Source: an uncultured Bacilli bacterium
Lineage (GTDB): Bacteria; Bacillota_I; Bacilli_A; RF39; UBA660
NCBI GenBank assembly: GCA_951800155.1
Contig: CATOJL010000067.1
Span: 1-7,485, forward strand
Direction: 5' to 3'
Length of the DNA: 7,485 nucleotides
How positions within the stretch are numbered: position 1 is the stretch's first letter; each line of letters starts with the position of its first letter. A program made the translations under genes and the position numbers. Shown piece by piece: positions 5,829-7,485 of the stretch. Under the pieces are notes generated by a model, which was given only the letters and a program-made list of their open reading frames with translations, was not told the origin of the DNA and did no database searches.

Positions 5829-6975
5829 TGTTGCTTCCGCAAATATAAATAATATATTTGCCGAACTAAGCGTACCCTATAATGATATAGAAGTACTTAC
5901 GACTAGCTCTAAAGAGCTGGAGCTAGTCGACTATTATTTTGATAGTATAACTTGTAGTAATAAAGAGATAGAAACTCTACTATATGAGTGCATTGGTTAC
6001 AGCTTATGCAAAACAGCTAAACTCAATAAAGCATTTATATTTAAAGGCTCAGGACGCAACGGCAAGTCTAAAATATTCAGAATTTTAGAAGCTTTACTTG
6101 GAGATAGTCAATGTTCTCATGAGCATTTAGAACAACTTTCAGGTAGTAAAGCTGGAAGCAAATCGACAGTTAAAACTTTAAATGAGTGTACTGTGAATAT
6201 TGCTGAAGACCAGAAACAGCCAAAGTATATTAACAATTCGTTAATTACTAGGTTAATATCGGGAGAACCAATATCGATAAATGATAAGTGGGAAGATTTT
6301 ACCTTAGTACCTTATGCTACATTGTTATTTTCAGTGAATGAGGTTATAGACTTCAAAGAAACAGGTATATTTATAACTGATCGCTTTGTAGTCATTCCTT
6401 TTAATAATACTTTCACTGATGATAATAACAACCGTGATATAAATATAGGAGAGGAATTATGCAAACCCAAGTCATTGGAAATTATTGCAACCAGGGCTGT
6501 ACAAGCATTCAAAAAAGTGCTTGAGAATGGTAGATTCACTATTCCTACTATTGTGGAAGAAGCAACTAGAAACTACTTCATGGAATGTAATAATGTTGCA
6601 GAATTTTGTAGCATATTCCCGTTAAAAACTATTATGATTAAATCACAACTTTATAATGAATATTGCAACTGGTGTAAGGATAATAATAGAGAAGCTGTTA
6701 GCAACTCCATATTTGGCAAAGAAGTTCTAGCTCTAGGGTATAGAGCAGAACGATACTCTTTCGGTAATAAGAGGAACACTTACTATGCTAGTCAAGATTT
6801 TGATAATTCAGAATGTAAAGTCATATATGACAACTATCTTAAATATATGTGTTTTACAGAAGAAGCAGACATTGCGTACGACAATGATAAAAAGCTTTAT
6901 TCCTGTGGAAAGACATTTAATGATTATCTATGTGATTGTTTCTATAATAGAATTCCTATTGAGAATACCAAATAA
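5806..6975 (+). CDS. Superfamily 3 (D5/P4-type) replicative helicase lacking a primase domain
   Basis: Likely opens and unwinds the element's replication origin as a ring-shaped ATPase. Numbering from the ATG at 5806 (389 residues): an Asn-rich N-terminus, a helical lead-in (about 35-75), then the SF3 core with Walker A GSGRNGKS (81-88), Walker B VNIAEDQ (130-136; E134, D135), RLISGEPI (149-156), motif C LLFSVNEV (173-180; sensor Asn178) and a candidate arginine finger in TDRF (Arg193). A winged-helix domain of the poxvirus D5/phage primase C-terminal type follows (about 262-328). The frame is open upstream to 5683, but ATG 5806 has a near-perfect AAAGGAGGG at 9 bases and the upstream residues are an out-of-frame reading of the preceding gene. 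P4-type relatives are usually longer and carry an N-terminal primase; none exists here, so priming must come from host or helper. Overlaps the upstream gene by 23 bases and is followed by two terminators and a repeat-rich candidate origin. Confidence 0.88.
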   Translation: MDNSNNNNVASANINNIFAELSVPYNDIEVLTTSSKELELVDYYFDSITCSNKEIETLLYECIGYSLCKTAKLNKAFIFKGSGRNGKSKIFRILEALLGDSQCSHEHLEQLSGSKAGSKSTVKTLNECTVNIAEDQKQPKYINNSLITRLISGEPISINDKWEDFTLVPYATLLFSVNEVIDFKETGIFITDRFVVIPFNNTFTDDNNNRDINIGEELCKPKSLEIIATRAVQAFKKVLENGRFTIPTIVEEATRNYFMECNNVAEFCSIFPLKTIMIKSQLYNEYCNWCKDNNREAVSNSIFGKEVLALGYRAERYSFGNKRNTYYASQDFDNSECKVIYDNYLKYMCFTEEADIAYDNDKKLYSCGKTFNDYLCDCFYNRIPIENTK

Positions 6976-6984
6976 CTCTATAAT

Positions 6985-7023
6985 CCCTCTGTGAGCTTCT
7001 AAGAGCCTCTAGGAGGGCTTTTA
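6985..7023 (+). terminator. Rho-independent terminator A, after the helicase
   Basis: CCCTC (6985-6989) pairs with GAGGG (7013-7017), then a symmetric three-base internal loop (TGT/TAG), then GAG (6993-6995) with CTC (7007-7009). CTTTT follows. It begins 10 bases after the helicase stop and is the natural end of the rightward transcript. Confidence 0.75.
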
Positions 7024-7060
7024 TCATATAAGGCGATAAAATTTTTGTAAATATACATAT

Positions 7061-7103
7061 ACCCCTGTAGGTCTTATAGAAGCCCCTAGAGGGGTTTTAT
7101 TAT
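7061..7103 (+). terminator. Rho-independent terminator B, tandem to A
   Basis: ACCCCTGTAGG (7061-7071) pairs with CCTAGAGGGGT (7085-7095) over 11 positions with one mismatch, around a 13-base loop, followed by TTTTATTAT. A shorter CCCC-TAGA-GGGG hairpin (7083-7094) is also possible. It lies about 40 bp past terminator A and resembles it in layout, suggesting duplication or a need for very tight termination before the repeat region. Confidence 0.8.
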
Positions 7104-7112
7104 GGAATGGTC

Positions 7113-7137
7113 CTATGCCACTATGCCACAAGGCATA
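7113..7137. repeat. Direct repeat plus hairpin of the TATGCC motif
   Basis: CTATGCCA occurs twice back to back (7113-7120 and 7121-7128). The second copy's TATGCC (7122-7127) also pairs perfectly with GGCATA (7132-7137) around an ACAA loop. This gives three TATGCC-type half-sites within 25 bases, an iteron-like arrangement. Confidence 0.75.
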
Positions 7138-7177
7138 AGTGAGTCTTTGTACAATTATTCTTAAGTATATTCTTCCA

Positions 7178-7204
7178 TTATTAAAGTACGAAGTACTTTA
7201 ATAA
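7178..7204. repeat. Perfect 12-bp inverted repeat with 3-base loop
   Basis: TTATTAAAGTAC (7178-7189) is the exact reverse complement of GTACTTTAATAA (7193-7204), around GAA. No T-run follows, which argues against a simple terminator. Confidence 0.9.
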
Positions 7205-7205
7205 G

Positions 7206-7224
7206 TGTATCATTTATAGATACA
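7206..7224. repeat. 6-bp inverted repeat TGTATC/GATACA
   Basis: TGTATC (7206-7211) and GATACA (7219-7224) pair perfectly around a 7-base AT-only loop, starting two bases after the preceding 12-bp inverted repeat. Confidence 0.7.
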
Positions 7225-7234
7225 TTCACAAAAA

Positions 7235-7328
7235 AACGCAATGCGTTAGCTACTCGATTAGATGTTAAACAAAAGGGTGCTCTTATGTTTCTATTTAACA
7301 TCTAAAAATAGACTATCACAATGCGTTA
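7235..7328. repeat. Palindrome AACGCA-A-TGCGTT and direct repeat CAATGCGTTA
   Basis: AACGCA (7235-7240) and TGCGTT (7242-7247) are perfect arms around one A. CAATGCGTTA at 7239-7248, which includes the right arm, recurs exactly at 7319-7328, so the two copies flank the large inverted repeat at 7258-7305. Confidence 0.75.
7258..7305. repeat. Perfect 12-bp inverted repeat with 24-base loop
   Basis: TTAGATGTTAAA (7258-7269) is the exact reverse complement of TTTAACATCTAA (7294-7305). The 24-base interior (7270-7293) is the least AT-rich part nearby and includes AAAAGGGTGCTCTT. The arms are bracketed by the two CAATGCGTTA copies. Confidence 0.9.
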
Positions 7329-7393
7329 TACTTATATATATACTTTTGTTAACTAATCAGTCGATTCTATATTATGTTATTTATATTTAACTA

Positions 7394-7431
7394 TAAGAAA
7401 ACTATAGTTATTTCACTATAGTTGATTCTTA
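7394..7431. repeat. 15-bp inverted repeat with a 2-base bulge, containing AACTATAGTT
   Basis: Positions 7400-7408 pair with 7415-7423 (AACTATAGT with ACTATAGTT), and TAAGAA (7394-7399) pairs with TTCTTA (7426-7431), leaving GA (7424-7425) as a bulge and TATTTC as the loop. ACTATAGTT is therefore also present as a direct repeat 14 bases apart, and ACTATA occurs again at 7390-7395. Confidence 0.85.
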
Positions 7432-7485
7432 CAAACATTTTAATTAATTATATTATTCTCACTTGTTACATTTCAAATTTCATTC

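Larger units (their letters stand above)
7104..7485. other. Repeat-rich non-coding region, candidate replication origin
   Basis: No credible gene is present; the only frame over 40 codons (7262-7390) has no ribosome binding site and runs through the inverted repeats. The region holds six inverted repeats between 7122 and 7431 plus the direct repeats CTATGCCA and CAATGCGTTA, in very AT-rich DNA directly downstream of the helicase gene. Satellite and phage origins are often placed beside the replication initiator gene, which makes an origin the leading reading. A recombinase attachment region, packaging site or non-coding RNA is not excluded. Confidence 0.45.

Noticed and set aside
6312..6539. 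75-codon minus-strand frame inside the helicase gene.
   Set aside because: Antisense to the conserved SF3 core, with no ribosome binding site or domain.
6785..6994. 69-codon plus-strand frame overlapping the helicase 3' end.
   Set aside because: It is an alternate-frame reading of the helicase C-terminus and has no start signal.
7262..7390. 42-codon hydrophobic plus-strand frame in the repeat region.
   Set aside because: No ribosome binding site; it crosses both arms of a perfect inverted repeat and reads as translated AT-rich DNA.
7113..7431. CRISPR array as an explanation for the repeats near the right end.
   Set aside because: The repeats differ from one another, are unevenly spaced and do not separate unique spacers of constant length.
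2455..7435. CTTACAAA shared between 2455-2462 and 7428-7435 as a possible attachment-site core.
   Set aside because: An 8-base match in DNA this AT-rich is expected by chance, and flanking identity is too weak. It is worth testing only when an empty site is available.

Overview
The window is strongly AT-rich DNA of a low-GC Gram-positive type (Bacillota). This rests on the AGGAGG/GGTGG-type ribosome binding sites, AT-rich codon use, U-tract terminators, an IS3/IS150-type transposase remnant and the gene families present. The genus cannot be fixed from sequence alone; a gut Erysipelotrichia- or Clostridia-like host is a guess.

Left part (1-2632), probably resident chromosome. It starts with about 2.6 copies of a 24-bp tandem repeat, followed by AT-rich DNA with a likely bidirectional terminator. 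Next comes a minus-strand, membrane-anchored DNA/RNA non-specific endonuclease (454-1203). A gene-poor stretch of about 900 bp then holds small inverted repeats and the decayed 5' end of an IS3-family orfA (1825-1985). A small plus-strand Cro/CI-type HTH gene (2110-2397) follows, with an 11-bp inverted repeat just after it.

Right part (about 2633-7485), which looks like a compact integrative element or phage satellite. A minus-strand operon encodes an HTH repressor (4646-5251), a large serine recombinase (3123-4646, overlapping the repressor stop by one base) and a small protein of phage type (2633-3079). Diverging from it across a 208-bp control region are a small unrecognised protein (5460-5828) and a superfamily 3 (D5/P4-type) helicase (5806-6975) that has no primase domain. 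The control region carries a good promoter for the repressor operon and a duplicated motif that overlaps both divergent promoters, as expected for a lysogeny-like switch.

After the helicase come two tandem terminators of similar structure and about 320 bp of non-coding DNA holding six inverted repeats, three of them with 12-15 bp arms. A replication origin served by the helicase is the most economical reading. Proposed working: the HTH protein keeps the element quiet; when repression is lifted the recombinase excises it, and the helicase opens the adjacent origin using borrowed host or helper-phage primase and polymerase. No capsid, packaging or conjugation gene is visible, and neither attachment site could be identified, so the element's limits are unproven and it may continue past 7485.
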